Shown: positions 1 through 9,527, numbered from the stretch's first letter. The stretch is DNA of 64,000 nucleotides from Microvirga pakistanensis (GCF_004458765.1 NZ_SPJX01000645.1:1-64000), one strand, 5' to 3'. The notes: generated from the sequence alone by a model not told the origin. Made by a program: numbers and translations.

Positions 1-1
1 G

Positions 2-130
2 GGCGTGCGCTTCCAGATCAACGCCCAGAACTGCGTGCACTGCAAGACCTGCGACATCAAGGATCCCAACCAGAACATCACCTGGACCACCCCCGAGGGC
101 GGCGGCGGGCCAAACTACGTCAATATGTAA
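2..130 (+). CDS. Electron transfer flavoprotein:ubiquinone oxidoreductase, C-terminal end (partial)
   Basis: The window opens inside this gene; only the last 42 codons and a TAA stop are present. The visible peptide carries CVHCKTCDIKDP followed by QNITWTTPEGGGGPNY, the hallmark C-terminal [4Fe-4S] ferredoxin-like motif of ETF-QO. The enzyme passes electrons from reduced electron transfer flavoprotein to ubiquinone at the inner membrane. The 5' part, including the FAD domain, lies outside the window. Confidence 0.93.
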   Translation, partial: GVRFQINAQNCVHCKTCDIKDPNQNITWTTPEGGGGPNYVNM

Positions 131-272
131 TGGCCGGCGGCAGGGCGGACGTTCGCACGTTGTCGATGCTGTTGGTGTCCTCGCTGACGAGATTGGAAGC
201 GATGGTGGAGCAGGTGGCAAAGCGCCCGTCGGCCGAGATCAAAGGGTTCGAGCCGGTGAGTATGCGGCTCAT
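120..272 (-). pseudogene. Fragment resembling a PD40/TolB-like beta-propeller repeat
   Basis: A 50-codon open frame on the minus strand contains NPLISADGRFATCSTIASNL and then VSEDTNSIDNV. This resembles one blade of the repeat family with the pattern SADGRxVAFxSxASNLVxGDTN, found in large secreted or calcium-binding proteins of related bacteria. Only about one blade is present, and the frame runs into the 3' end of the neighbouring ETF-QO gene, so it is read as a decayed fragment and not a working gene. The family call is by eye from one repeat. Confidence 0.4.
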
Positions 273-565
273 CGCTCCCGCTGCTTTCTCATCCGCTCTC
301 TAAATGGCGGGCATAGCGGGGTGACGGATCGAGTTCATTCCTCACATATGGCAGCATCCGGTTGCCCCTGGGCCCAGGCGAGGATGTCGGTCAGGGGAAC
401 TCTGTAAGTGCTTCGGCCCATACGGTTTGACTCCAATACGGAGCTTAGCCAACGATCGAGCTGATTTCGGGGGTATGGGATGGTCGACTGGCGGCACGAT
501 TGACCTATCCAGCCATCTCTGACGCCGAAACAGCCGTGGCTAAAACTCTCTCACGCCACATAAAT
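273..565. other. Intergenic stretch, no gene recognised
   Basis: About 290 bases between the propeller fragment and a small minus-strand frame. No frame with recognisable protein features, tRNA fold or strong hairpin was seen. Confidence 0.5.
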
Positions 566-781
566 TCAGGACAAATCCGCTTGTTTGTTCTTTGCCGTCG
601 GAGGCCTCGACTGACCCTTTCGCTTGCTGCCCGAGCGTTTGTGGACCAGCCAGCTCAGTCCCGAGACAAGAGCCGCAAGAACGACCCAACCCGTGCTGGG
701 ATAATCCCGAAAGCTGATGCGCTCTCTTATGCCAAGCTCGTCACCCTGAACAGGCTCGGGTTTGTCATCACTGTTGGACAT
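566..781 (-). CDS. Small single-span membrane protein, hypothetical
   Basis: A 71-residue protein with an acidic N-terminus, one hydrophobic segment (about residues 31-45, WVVLAALVSGLSWLV) and a strongly basic tail (KRSGSKRKGQSRPP), as expected for a one-span inner-membrane protein with its tail in the cytoplasm. A GAGG sequence lies about eight bases upstream of the ATG, which supports translation. No family was recognised. The surrounding DNA is decayed, so chance coding cannot be excluded. Confidence 0.4.
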   Translation of the reverse strand: MSNSDDKPEPVQGDELGIRERISFRDYPSTGWVVLAALVSGLSWLVHKRSGSKRKGQSRPPTAKNKQADLS

Positions 782-1125
782 TGAGGATCCCTCATCATGT
801 AAGCCCTTATGTAGTGGCTCTCCCGCGATCTTAGGAGCGCGCAGCCAGCTCTGGACCGAAATGTCGGTGACACAGATAAAAATACTGAGTGGATCGTGCG
901 GATAAATGTGGCCATCCTACCAGGCGACGGAACGGCATCATCGGCATTAGTGCCATGTCGGTGACGCAGCCCTTTTATGAGGCATGTTGCATTGCAAATA
1001 GGTCGAATGCGGCCGATATGAGCATTGGCTGATTTCAACGCGGCAGCGCTTTTCTTCCTCCCGGCGATGCCGTGTCGGCCGTTCCCTCTGGAAGGTTTTG
1101 ACTCAATTGTCGGACCTCTACTTTA

Positions 1126-1149
1126 GCCGGGCCTTTGGCCCGGCTTTTT
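1126..1149 (+). terminator. Intrinsic terminator-like hairpin
   Basis: An 8-bp perfect stem (GCCGGGCC / GGCCCGGC) with a TTT loop is followed directly by five T residues on the plus strand. It has the form of a strong rho-independent terminator, but no recognisable plus-strand gene ends just before it. It may belong to a lost gene or an unseen small RNA. Confidence 0.6.
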
Positions 1150-1239
1150 CTGTTCCGGTCCATCCCACCGGGGACTGCTTGTAATAGAATTAGGTTCAAC
1201 ATCATAGCGGTTTCAGCCACAGCTCTCGCATCTGTTGAA

Positions 1240-1620
1240 GCTCTTGACGGTACCGGATCTATCTCTACCAGGCCGCCCACGATCCAGCCGTTGCCGCCGC
1301 TGCCGTGCAGCGTGTCGTCGTCGGCACCGAGCACGATCGACTGATTGGCGCCGTCGCTATAGACAACCTGCGAACCTGCGCCTCCGGTGCTCGTCATCGG
1401 AATGTCCGGCATGTGCAGTCGATCACGATCGTAGCGCTGTCGGAGGCGGAACAGGTATTGCCAGTCCGGTCGATGGCTCTGGCGACGAATGTATGCGTGC
1501 CTTCGAGCAGCGTGCCGATGGTCACAGATCAGCTGCCGGCGCCGGCAGCCGTGGTGGTTGCGGTCACATTAGTGTTGCACAGCGGGATCGTTGCGCCCGG
1601 AGGAATGTGTTTCCGCGCCT
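1240..1620 (-). pseudogene. Remnant of an Ig-like/RTX repeat surface protein
   Basis: Read on the minus strand, about 1590 to 1415 encodes a bacterial Ig-like domain (GTLLEGTHTFVARAIDRTGN, then a SATIVID ending). It is broken by an in-frame TGA at 1531-1529, where the family usually has Trp in the pattern GxWSVTI. After a frameshift near 1410 the sequence continues as an RTX-like segment containing GADDDTLHGSGGNG, a hemolysin-type calcium-binding pattern. A stop plus a frameshift in a repeat-rich exported protein indicate a pseudogene. Neither end of the original gene could be found. Confidence 0.55.
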
Positions 1621-1997
1621 AGCCCGGAGGAGGTATTTGCCCTCTCGGGTGAAACTCTATGGGGGTATATTCGCTCGCATCCCCTTCGCGAAATAGTCTA
1701 TGAGCAAGCAGGGCTGGAAGGCGTTCATTGACGTAACAGGTTCCGCAATTCATACTTCTGCGATCGTCTAGCACGCTGTTAAATTGTAGATTGCTTTTGT
1801 TGGAGCGATACAGCTCTCGCGTAACCAAGACATGCCGACGTATCAAGCCGCTGGTACTCACCTGAGTTTTCTCAGGTCGATGTGTATGTGCATTTTCGCG
1901 CGTCGACGTACAGTTCATCACTGAAAATAGGGTGGTTCATAGCCACTACCCGCCTATGTCGGCGGCGGTCAGACGTGGCGAATCGAGAGGTTCAAAC
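1621..1997. other. Intergenic region upstream of the haem peroxidase
   Basis: About 375 bases with several AT-rich tracts near 1770-1930. It presumably contains the peroxidase promoter, but no -10/-35 pair could be assigned with confidence and no gene was recognised. Confidence 0.4.
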
Positions 1998-3572
1998 ATG
2001 ACAAAGCATGTGAAACCGGAAGTCATCGTCGACGTAAATATTCAGCCCGGCCACGGTAAAGCCGGTCGTCATCCAACCAAGGATTTTCTTGATACACTTT
2101 CGGGGCACAAGGATCCCGGCATGTTTGGCCGGATGTTCCCCAAGCTCAAGCCTCTTTCTGTGCCAGATAAGGCGCTTGAGGAGCTTGCCGACGCGATGAT
2201 GGACGATGATGATCCTTCGATGGACAATCCAAATGTTCCAGCCGGTTTCACCTATCTGGGCCAATTCGTCGACCACGACATCACCCTCGACCTGACATCC
2301 CTTTCCGAGAAGGAGAAGGATCCTCTCGCCACTGAGAACTTCCGCACACCGAGCCTTGACCTGGACTGCATTTATGGACTGGGCCCGGATGGAAGTCCGC
2401 AACTCTACGCACGCAATCCCAAGGAGACCAGCAAGCACGGCCCCAAGTTCCTTCTCGGGAGGTGCATCGATATCGGCGGAGACCCGCCCGGAGAATTCCG
2501 GAATGACCTGCCGCGCAGTCCTGAAGGTTTCGCGCTGATCGGCGATCACAGGAACGATGAGAATCTGCTGGTCGCCCAAACCCATCTCGCATTCCTGAAG
2601 TTCCACAACAAGGTTGTAGACATGCTGTCGGAAGACTCTAATCCGCCAGCAGATCTTTTCGCTGAGGCACGCAAGATCGTGACGTGGCATTACCAGTGGA
2701 TGGTGCTGCACGACTTTGTCGAGCGGCTCACCGAACCCGGCATCGTGGACCGAGTTCTCGAGGAGGGGCGCAAATTCTATCGATTCAAGCGGGTTCCATA
2801 CATGCCTGTCGAGTTCTCCGCCGCTGCTTACCGACTCGGCCACAGCATGGTCCGGCAGAGATATAGCCACAACCGCATCTTCGACGACTTCCGGTTCCCG
2901 ATCGGTTTCAAGCTGCTGTTCGACTTCTCGGGACTTTCGGGTGGCATCATCGGCGATCTGGCTCCCAATCCACACCCAGCAGGCGGGCCTCCGACTCCGG
3001 TATCGCACCTGCCGAACAACTGGATCATCGATTGGCGTCGGTTCTACGACTTCAAAACCGACGCGGCATCAATCCAGAATTTCCGCCTGAACCATGCGCG
3101 CCGTCTCGATCCTATGCTGGCGAAGGAGCTTCATGATCTTCCCGGTGGAGGTGGCAATCTGGCCGAGCGCAACCTGAAACGTGGCGTGAGGCTCGGCCTT
3201 CCCTCGGGCCAGGATATCGCTGAGGCGATGAGGATCAAGAATCCGCTCACGCCTGATGAGATCGCCACCGGGCCAGACGGCGATATCGCCAAAAAACATG
3301 GGCTGCACAAGAAAACGCCCCTTTGGTACTACATCCTCAAGGAAGCCCAGGTGCGCTGCAACGGCGAACGCCTTGGGCCCGTGGGCGCACGCATCGTGGC
3401 TGAGGTTTTCATCGGACTCGTTCACGGAGACCACCAGTCTTACCTGTGGATGGCCAAGGACTGGAAACCAACTCTTCCGTCCCGGAAAAAAGGCACTTTC
3501 TACATGACAGACCTGCTGAATCTTGTTGGGGAGGTGAGTCCGGTCGACAACATCAGCACAGTCAGTTCCTGA
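1998..3572 (+). CDS. Haem peroxidase of the animal-peroxidase superfamily
   Basis: A 524-residue protein related to bacterial members of the animal (myeloperoxidase/peroxinectin-type) haem peroxidases, which oxidise substrates with hydrogen peroxide. The distal histidine is expected at residue 93 in TYLGQFVDHDIT, and the proximal haem ligand at about residue 282 in AYRLGHSMVRQRY. DHRNDENLLVAQTHLAFLKFHN (about 183-204) is the usual central motif, with Arg and Glu near the haem. The start at 1998 has GAGAGG seven bases upstream; an earlier in-frame ATG at 1932 lacks this. No signal peptide is evident, so export would need another route. It stands alone, without an operon partner. Its physiological substrate cannot be told from sequence. 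Confidence 0.88.
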   Translation: MTKHVKPEVIVDVNIQPGHGKAGRHPTKDFLDTLSGHKDPGMFGRMFPKLKPLSVPDKALEELADAMMDDDDPSMDNPNVPAGFTYLGQFVDHDITLDLTSLSEKEKDPLATENFRTPSLDLDCIYGLGPDGSPQLYARNPKETSKHGPKFLLGRCIDIGGDPPGEFRNDLPRSPEGFALIGDHRNDENLLVAQTHLAFLKFHNKVVDMLSEDSNPPADLFAEARKIVTWHYQWMVLHDFVERLTEPGIVDRVLEEGRKFYRFKRVPYMPVEFSAAAYRLGHSMVRQRYSHNRIFDDFRFPIGFKLLFDFSGLSGGIIGDLAPNPHPAGGPPTPVSHLPNNWIIDWRRFYDFKTDAASIQNFRLNHARRLDPMLAKELHDLPGGGGNLAERNLKRGVRLGLPSGQDIAEAMRIKNPLTPDEIATGPDGDIAKKHGLHKKTPLWYYILKEAQVRCNGERLGPVGARIVAEVFIGLVHGDHQSYLWMAKDWKPTLPSRKKGTFYMTDLLNLVGEVSPVDNISTVSS

Positions 3573-3762
3573 TCGAGCCATAGATCGTGATGTGACCTGA
3601 CTATGAACGGCGGTTCTGCCGTAAGCCATTTGTTTCGGGCCTCCATGGGCTCGGCTCGAAGTCTCAGTGGCGCAGGGTGCCACGTTCAACGGCAGGCCGC
3701 TTGATCGGCCCGTGATCCAGCCTGTCTCCTGAGACCGGATCAGGCTGCCCTTCGGAAGTGAT
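3573..3762. other. Intergenic region downstream of the peroxidase
   Basis: About 190 bases. A 7-bp inverted repeat (CAGCCTG / CAGGCTG, about 3718-3747) lies here without a T-tract; it could be a weak transcription end for the peroxidase gene. Nothing else was recognised. Confidence 0.3.
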
Positions 3763-3945
3763 CTACTGTGTACCGGGGGGCTGGATAAACGGCACATCCA
3801 AAGGCACAGCAGGAGGCTCTCCCTCTGGGGCATCACTCTCGGATGGATTCAAGGGATCAAGCGGCGGAATGTCAGGTGCAGGCTCAGGCGCAGGATTTTC
3901 CGTCGGAGGCAGCGGCGGAATGTCAGGCTCTGGCATATCGGACAT
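3763..3945 (-). CDS. Small proline- and glutamate-rich hypothetical protein
   Basis: A 60-residue protein of very biased composition: repeated Pro with Glu and Asp (PEPDIPPLPPTENPAPEPAP), no Cys, no hydrophobic span and no basic patch, so probably an extended acidic peptide. Such short Pro-rich frames recur in Methylobacteriaceae genomes, but no function is known to me. Supported by an ATG and a composition unlike random reverse-strand frames; still uncertain. Confidence 0.4.
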   Translation of the reverse strand: MSDMPEPDIPPLPPTENPAPEPAPDIPPLDPLNPSESDAPEGEPPAVPLDVPFIQPPGTQ

Positions 3946-4066
3946 GGATCATCTCATCCGTTGATCTGTCCTATGGCAAAGCATCGACAGGCACAAAGTG
4001 TTCCACATGCGTGGGTGGACGAGTTGCGGACCCATATCGGGAGGAGTGGCAGAAGCCTGTCGCCGT

Positions 4067-4444
4067 TCAGGCAGCCTGCCATTCGGCTGATCCGACCGGG
4101 ACCGTGATGGTGCAGCACACCCCCTCACGCTTGAACCGGATGTCGAGGTACCCGCCGAACTCCTGGGTAATCGCCTGCCGCAGCAAGCGTGAGCCGAACC
4201 CAGGACGCGGCGATGCCTCCACCGGAGGTCCACCGAGCTCGGACCAGGCGATCGCCAGGGTGACATCATTGCCGTGTCCATTGATCGTCCAGTCAGTATG
4301 CACCCGACCGGAAGCGTATGACAGGGCGCCGTATTTGGTGTCATTGGTGGCGAGCTCGTGGAAAGCCATTCCCAACACCACTGCCGGCTTGGCGGTCAGA
4401 TGGATTGTAGGTCCGCTTAACCGTCTTTGTGCGTGAACTGGCTC
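4067..4444 (-). pseudogene. HWE-family histidine kinase, C-terminal catalytic remnant
   Basis: The open frame encodes GPTIHLTAKPAVVLGMAFHE followed by LATNDTKYGALS, a WSELGGPPV segment and GFGSRLLRQAI. These are the N-box and C-terminal part of the ATPase domain of HWE histidine kinases. The phospho-accepting His region and all sensor domains are missing; an in-frame TGA at 4447-4445 closes the frame upstream, and the next gene's stop lies only 60 bases away. Kinases of this class normally exceed 300 residues, so this is a truncated remnant. Translation from the internal ATG at 4381 would give a 104-residue piece. Confidence 0.7.
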
Positions 4445-4505
4445 TCAGCATGACCATCAACCGTCTCAGAAACATCGTGACCGCGCGAGCAAGCCGCAGC
4501 CCCGA

Positions 4506-7500
4506 TCAGGTTAGGCCGCCTCCCGTTGACCTTCGCTCCTCACTGATGATCGATCGGATCTTCTGCGCGAGCGCATCGACGGCGAAGGGCTTGGTGATCA
4601 TCTGCATGCCAGCATCCAGAAAGCCTGCGGCCAAAGTCGCATTCTCCGCATAGCCCGTAATGAAGAGAACCTTGAGATCTGGACGCTTTTCGCGGGCCGC
4701 GTCCGCCAGTTGGCGACCGTTCAGTCCGGGGAGGCCCACATCGGTGACGAGGAGGTCGATCCGCCGTCTGGATTGCAGGAGCTTCAACCCTTCAGGGCCG
4801 TCAGCAGCCTCCAGGGTGCGGTATCCAAGATCTTCCAGTACTTCAATGATGAGGCTGCGCACAACGGGTTCATCCTCAACCACCAGGACCGTCTCGCCGG
4901 ACTCCGCTCGCGGCGCCTCAGCCAATGTGGCAGCTTCGATTTCGGCTTCCGTGTCTCCGCGATAACGCGGCAGGTAGATCTTGATCGTCGTGCCCTGGTC
5001 TACCTCGCTGTAGATCTTAGCATGACCTTCCGATTGTTTCGCAAAACCGTACACCATGGACAGGCCCAGCCCGGTGCCTTGCCCGATCGGCTTGGTCGTG
5101 AAGAACGGGTCGAAGGCGCGCTCGATCACGTCGGGCGGCATGCCGGTTCCAGTGTCCGTCACGCAGATGCAGATGTATTGCCCAGGCTTCACATCCCGCT
5201 GAGCGGCGATATAGGCATCGTCCAAATGCGCGTTGCAGGTCTCGATCGTCAGTTTGCCGCCATCCGGCATCGCGTCGCGCGCGTTGATGACGAGGTTGAG
5301 CAGCGCGCTTTCCAGTTGGTTCGGGTCGCACAAGGTCGGCCAGAGGCCACCTGCCAGCACGACCTCAAGGGTGACGGTCTCGCCGACCGTGCGTCGGAAA
5401 AGATCCTCCAGGGAGGCCACCAACGCGTTGGCTTGGACAGGCCTGGGGTCGAGCGGCTGCCTGCGGGCAAAGGCCAGCAGGCGGTGCGTCAAGGCGGATG
5501 CACGATTGGCGGACGTCGTCGCCGCCGTCATGTAGCGGTCCACTGTATCCAGCCGCCCCTGAGAGAGTCGGGTCCGAAGCATGTCGAGGGAGCCCACGAT
5601 CCCGGTCAGCAGATTGTTGAAGTCGTGGGCAATGCCGCCGGTGAGCTGTCCCACCGCTTCCATCTTCTGCGACTGACGCAGTGCTTCTTCGGTTTGGCGT
5701 AGGGCTTCCGCGGCTTCTCTCTCGGCGGTGATGTCCCGTCCGATGGCATAGAACAGTCCCTCCTTGGGGACGGCTGTCCAGGAGATCAGGCGGTAACTTC
5801 CGTCCTTTGCCCGGAAACGGTTTTCGAAGCGATATGTCCGAGTGCCTTCATCAAGTCTCGACAACTCTGCGATGGACGCCTCGACATCATCAGGGTGGAT
5901 CAATCCGAGGAAGTTGCGCGAGAGCAGTTCCTCCTCGGTCCAGCCTAGCATCGTCGTCCAGGCCGGGTTGACGGCAACCAGCGTTCCGTCCGCTCGGCAC
6001 ACGTCCATCAAATCGGTGCTCAAATGCCAGATCTGGTCCCTCTCGCGGGTGCGCTCCTCGACCTGGGCTTCGAGGTTCTCGTTCAGCTTGCGGAGCAGTT
6101 CCTGCGCCCGCTTCTGCTCGTCGATGTCGACGATGACGAGAATCGCCCCGATGATCTTACCCTCCTGGTTCCGGAGAGGCACGCTGCTGAACCGCGTCCA
6201 TGTTTCCCTGCCATTCTCCGCCCGGTGCAGGAATTCGATGTCGGGTACGGTTTCTCCCCGAAGAGCTCGTGGGGCGGGAAACTCGTGGGCGGATAGCTGT
6301 TTACCGTTTTCGTCCCAAGCGATCCACCTGTCCTCAGCATCGGGCAGGCGGGACGGAATGGTGCCGTCTGGAATGAACTCCCGAAATGCAGGATTTGAAA
6401 GGAGGGATTGGCCATCAGGGTCGATGAAGCACACACCGACAGGGAGGCTATCGATGAGTGTGACGAGGCGGGTGTGCTGGTCCCTGAGCAAAGCCTCATT
6501 TTCCTTGAGGCTCTGCTCGGCGACCTTGCGATCATGGATATCCTCAACGACGCCGTACCACCGGATGATTTCACCGTCTTCGCTTAGCCGCGGGTAGGCT
6601 CGCGCCCGCATCCAGCGATATTCACCCGTCGCGGCGATGCGGATGCGATACTCGACATCAAGGGCATCTCTTGAGGCGAGACTGCTGGAAAAGACCCCAA
6701 GTGCTGGCGCCACATCATCCGGGTGCATGGCATCGACCCAGCCGCTGCCATAAGGTTCGTCCGGGCCTTGTCCGGTCATCTCGAGCCAGCGGGTGGAGAA
6801 GGAGGTGATGTTCCCCTGCGGATCGCAGGTCCAGGGCACCTGCGGATTGAGCTCGACCGTATGGCGGTAGTGATCCTCGGCCTCCCGGATCCGCGCTTCG
6901 GCCTGCCTGCGCTCGGTGATGTCACGATAGAACACGGCCAGACCATCGGGAGCGGGATAGGCGCGGATCTCGATCCAAGCCTCATGGCCATCAGGCCAAG
7001 CATACCTGTTCTCGAACGTGACGGGCACCCGCTCGGCCATGGCCTTCTTGTATAACTGCCCGACGGGCGAGTTCTCCGTGTCCGGCCAGACCTCCCAGTG
7101 CGTCCGTCCGATGATCTCCTTCTCCAGGCGCGTCTCAAGCCGCAGTCCTGCCGTGTTGATCTGAAGAACGCGGAAATCCCGGTCGAGCAAGACAAACGCT
7201 TCATCCATCCCATCGAGCACGCCTTGTGCGCGCTCTTCGCTCTGACGCAAAGCCCGTTGGCCGAGAATTTTGTCTGTGGTTTCCGTGCAGGCGCAGAACA
7301 TCCCGGCAATCACGCCGCTCTCGTTCCAGACCGGGTTGTAGGAGAAGCTGAACCAAGCCTCCTCCCGGTACCCGTTCCGTTCCATGGGAATCAGGAGGTC
7401 CTCGTGCCAACTCGACCGACCTGCGAGGGTCTCGTCGACGAGTGGTTTGATCTGCTCCCAGATGTCGGACCACACCTCTGCGAAGGGACGCCCGAGCGCA

Positions 7501-7760
7501 CCCGGATGTTTGGCGCCGAAGATCGGAGCGTAGTCATCATTATAAAGGAAAGCGAGTTCCTGCCCCCAGGCGATGAACATCGCCTGCTTGGCGTTCAGCA
7601 TCAGCCTCACCAAGGTGCGGAGGGATCCAGGCCAGGTCTCCGGCTGCCCCAAGGGGGAGGTTGACCAGTCGTGGGCGCGCATCCTGGCACCCATCTCTCC
7701 CCCACCGGAGAGGAAGTCGCGATCCATGGGTGCGGCTGCGCGCGTATCTCTATCGTGCAT
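4506..7760 (-). CDS. Multi-PAS hybrid sensor histidine kinase with C-terminal receiver
   Basis: A protein of about 1084 residues, without transmembrane segments, built from several PAS/PAC sensor modules (at least five, over roughly residues 40-680; PAC-like ends at YRDITERRQAE, GVVEDIHDRKVAE and IVDIDEQKRAQE), then a HisKA domain with the phospho-accepting His near residue 712 (GGIAHDFNNLL), an ATPase domain (NLVINARDAMP, DTGTGMPPDV, GTGLGLSMVYG) and a receiver domain (VLVVEDEP, acceptor Asp near 1005 in VTDVGLPG). It is probably a cytoplasmic redox, light or ligand sensor. No response regulator is adjacent. The start is uncertain: ATGs at 7823, 7760 and 7727 are possible, and 7760 was chosen for a weak GGAA upstream. 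Confidence 0.9.
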   Translation of the reverse strand: MHDRDTRAAAPMDRDFLSGGGEMGARMRAHDWSTSPLGQPETWPGSLRTLVRLMLNAKQAMFIAWGQELAFLYNDDYAPIFGAKHPGALGRPFAEVWSDIWEQIKPLVDETLAGRSSWHEDLLIPMERNGYREEAWFSFSYNPVWNESGVIAGMFCACTETTDKILGQRALRQSEERAQGVLDGMDEAFVLLDRDFRVLQINTAGLRLETRLEKEIIGRTHWEVWPDTENSPVGQLYKKAMAERVPVTFENRYAWPDGHEAWIEIRAYPAPDGLAVFYRDITERRQAEARIREAEDHYRHTVELNPQVPWTCDPQGNITSFSTRWLEMTGQGPDEPYGSGWVDAMHPDDVAPALGVFSSSLASRDALDVEYRIRIAATGEYRWMRARAYPRLSEDGEIIRWYGVVEDIHDRKVAEQSLKENEALLRDQHTRLVTLIDSLPVGVCFIDPDGQSLLSNPAFREFIPDGTIPSRLPDAEDRWIAWDENGKQLSAHEFPAPRALRGETVPDIEFLHRAENGRETWTRFSSVPLRNQEGKIIGAILVIVDIDEQKRAQELLRKLNENLEAQVEERTRERDQIWHLSTDLMDVCRADGTLVAVNPAWTTMLGWTEEELLSRNFLGLIHPDDVEASIAELSRLDEGTRTYRFENRFRAKDGSYRLISWTAVPKEGLFYAIGRDITAEREAAEALRQTEEALRQSQKMEAVGQLTGGIAHDFNNLLTGIVGSLDMLRTRLSQGRLDTVDRYMTAATTSANRASALTHRLLAFARRQPLDPRPVQANALVASLEDLFRRTVGETVTLEVVLAGGLWPTLCDPNQLESALLNLVINARDAMPDGGKLTIETCNAHLDDAYIAAQRDVKPGQYICICVTDTGTGMPPDVIERAFDPFFTTKPIGQGTGLGLSMVYGFAKQSEGHAKIYSEVDQGTTIKIYLPRYRGDTEAEIEAATLAEAPRAESGETVLVVEDEPVVRSLIIEVLEDLGYRTLEAADGPEGLKLLQSRRRIDLLVTDVGLPGLNGRQLADAAREKRPDLKVLFITGYAENATLAAGFLDAGMQMITKPFAVDALAQKIRSIISEERRSTGGGLT

Positions 7761-8108
7761 CGGGGTTCCGGGCATTAATCGGCTTGTTCGACCCATAGCC
7801 TGCGCCCATGAAGCGGCTGGCATGCAAAACTTTTAGGATGACCCCAGGGGCGAACAGAATAGACGTCATTGCTGGTCAGACTTGGCCGCAGGGGCCTTGG
7901 GACGGCGCGATCGGGGCATTCTGGCGTGTCGAATGAGAGCGGCAATAAACATGGGGTGGGTGACCGGCAGGCGATCTAGGGCAGAGGTCCGGCAATCTCA
8001 ACGTGTATTTTGTCGCTGCTGGATTCCGGGCGAACAACGTTCTCGGCTGGATATTGATCCGCTGGCGCTGAATGGACCCTCCTGGTGGCTTATAGTCTCG
8101 GGGGGCCT

Positions 8109-9512
8109 TCACTCGGCCTGACGGGAAGCCATCGCTTGCCGAAGAACGGCCAAGATACGGGGATCATGCGACTGCGCCACGTTGAAGCGGAGGAACGACG
8201 TGGCCGTCTGAGAGACGCTGAATACGTTGCCAGGAGCAAGAACGACGTTGTCCTTCACGGCTCTGCGAGCAAGCGCAGCGGAGTCTTGTCCCTCCGGCAG
8301 GCGGCACCAGAGATAAAAGCCGCCGCGCGGCATGAGCCAGGGCCGGATGCCCAGGGGCTCCAGCCGCGTTGCCATTTCGTGGCGGGCTCGCGCAAGGCGC
8401 TGGCGCAATCCCTCCATGTGCTTGCGATAACCGCCCGAAGCGAGAACGTTGGCGATCAGCTCGGTCGTGACCGGGCTCGGTCCACCGAAACAAGTGGCAA
8501 CCTGGAGATCAGCCAAGCCCTCGATCCAATCCGCTCGTGTGGCGATGTAGCCGCAGCGGATCGAGGCAGACAGCGTCTTCGAGAAGCTTCCGATCCGGAT
8601 GACACGGTCGAGCCCGTCTAGCACCGCAAGGCGCGGCGAGGGTTCTGGCTCGAAATCGGCGAAGATGTCGTCCTCGACGATTGTCAGATTATGAGCCGAG
8701 GCCGCGTTCAAGAGCCTGTAGGCGGTCTGCGGCGAGAGAGTGGCGCCGGTCGGGTTATTGAGCGCGGAGTTGGTGATGTAAAGGCGCGGTCGCTCTGCAG
8801 TCAGGATCGTCTCGAAGGCGGCTACATCGGGACCGGATTGGGTATATGGCACGCCGACGATCCTGGCTTGATGCGCTCGAAGCAGCGCCTGAAAGTTGAA
8901 GTACCCCGGATCATCCACCACCACCGTGTCGCCGGGCCTCAGCAGGAAGCGGCAGACCAGGTCGATCGCCTGCGTCCCCGAACTTGTGAGTATGATCTGG
9001 TCGGGTGAAGCCTCGAGGCCTTCTTCGGCAAACCGGCGCAAGAGCAACCGACGCAGGAGAGGCGAGCCATGCGTGCTGCCGTAGTCGGAGAGAATTGCAT
9101 CCTCGCCCCGTGCAACCGTCCGCAAAGCCTGGCGGAGCGCGGCATTCGGCATCCAATCCGCCGGGAGCCAGCCACACCCGGGCTTCATCACCATGGGATC
9201 GGCATCGAGCGACTGGCGCGAGATCCAGAACGGGTCAACGGCCCGCTCGCGTCTCGGCTCGGTCTCCGATACCATCAGCGGTGGCAAACTCCTGGCCGCG
9301 ACATAGAAGCCGGAACCACGTCGGGCATAGATCAGGCCCTCGGCAGCAAGACGGTCATAGGCCTCAACGACCGTGGACGGCGATACGTCCATGGTCACGG
9401 CAAAGCTCCGGATCGAGGGCAGGCGATCGCCGGAAACGAGAGCTCGGCTTGAGATCCGCGTTCGAATCGCCGTCATGACCTCACCAATGCGCGTCTGTGC
9501 TTCGTTCCTCAT
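8109..9512 (-). CDS. MocR-type (GntR/aminotransferase) transcriptional regulator
   Basis: A 467-residue fusion of an N-terminal GntR winged helix (LPSIRSFAVTMDVSPSTVVE, then AYDRLAAEGLI) and a fold-type I PLP aminotransferase domain with the Schiff-base lysine in GSFSKTLSASIRCGY. MocR/PdxR-type proteins use PLP or an amino-acid adduct as effector. The ATG at 9512 was preferred to one at 9548, because the latter would lie inside the inverted repeat at 9528-9551, the likely operator. The gene is divergent from the EamA exporter, which suggests that it controls that transporter and itself. Confidence 0.88.
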   Translation of the reverse strand: MRNEAQTRIGEVMTAIRTRISSRALVSGDRLPSIRSFAVTMDVSPSTVVEAYDRLAAEGLIYARRGSGFYVAARSLPPLMVSETEPRRERAVDPFWISRQSLDADPMVMKPGCGWLPADWMPNAALRQALRTVARGEDAILSDYGSTHGSPLLRRLLLRRFAEEGLEASPDQIILTSSGTQAIDLVCRFLLRPGDTVVVDDPGYFNFQALLRAHQARIVGVPYTQSGPDVAAFETILTAERPRLYITNSALNNPTGATLSPQTAYRLLNAASAHNLTIVEDDIFADFEPEPSPRLAVLDGLDRVIRIGSFSKTLSASIRCGYIATRADWIEGLADLQVATCFGGPSPVTTELIANVLASGGYRKHMEGLRQRLARARHEMATRLEPLGIRPWLMPRGGFYLWCRLPEGQDSAALARRAVKDNVVLAPGNVFSVSQTATSFLRFNVAQSHDPRILAVLRQAMASRQAE

Positions 9513-9527
9513 TCCTGTTCCACCGAT

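Noticed and set aside
1992..3008. 338-codon frame antisense to the haem peroxidase
   Set aside because: Shadow of the peroxidase, which has intact haem-ligand motifs.
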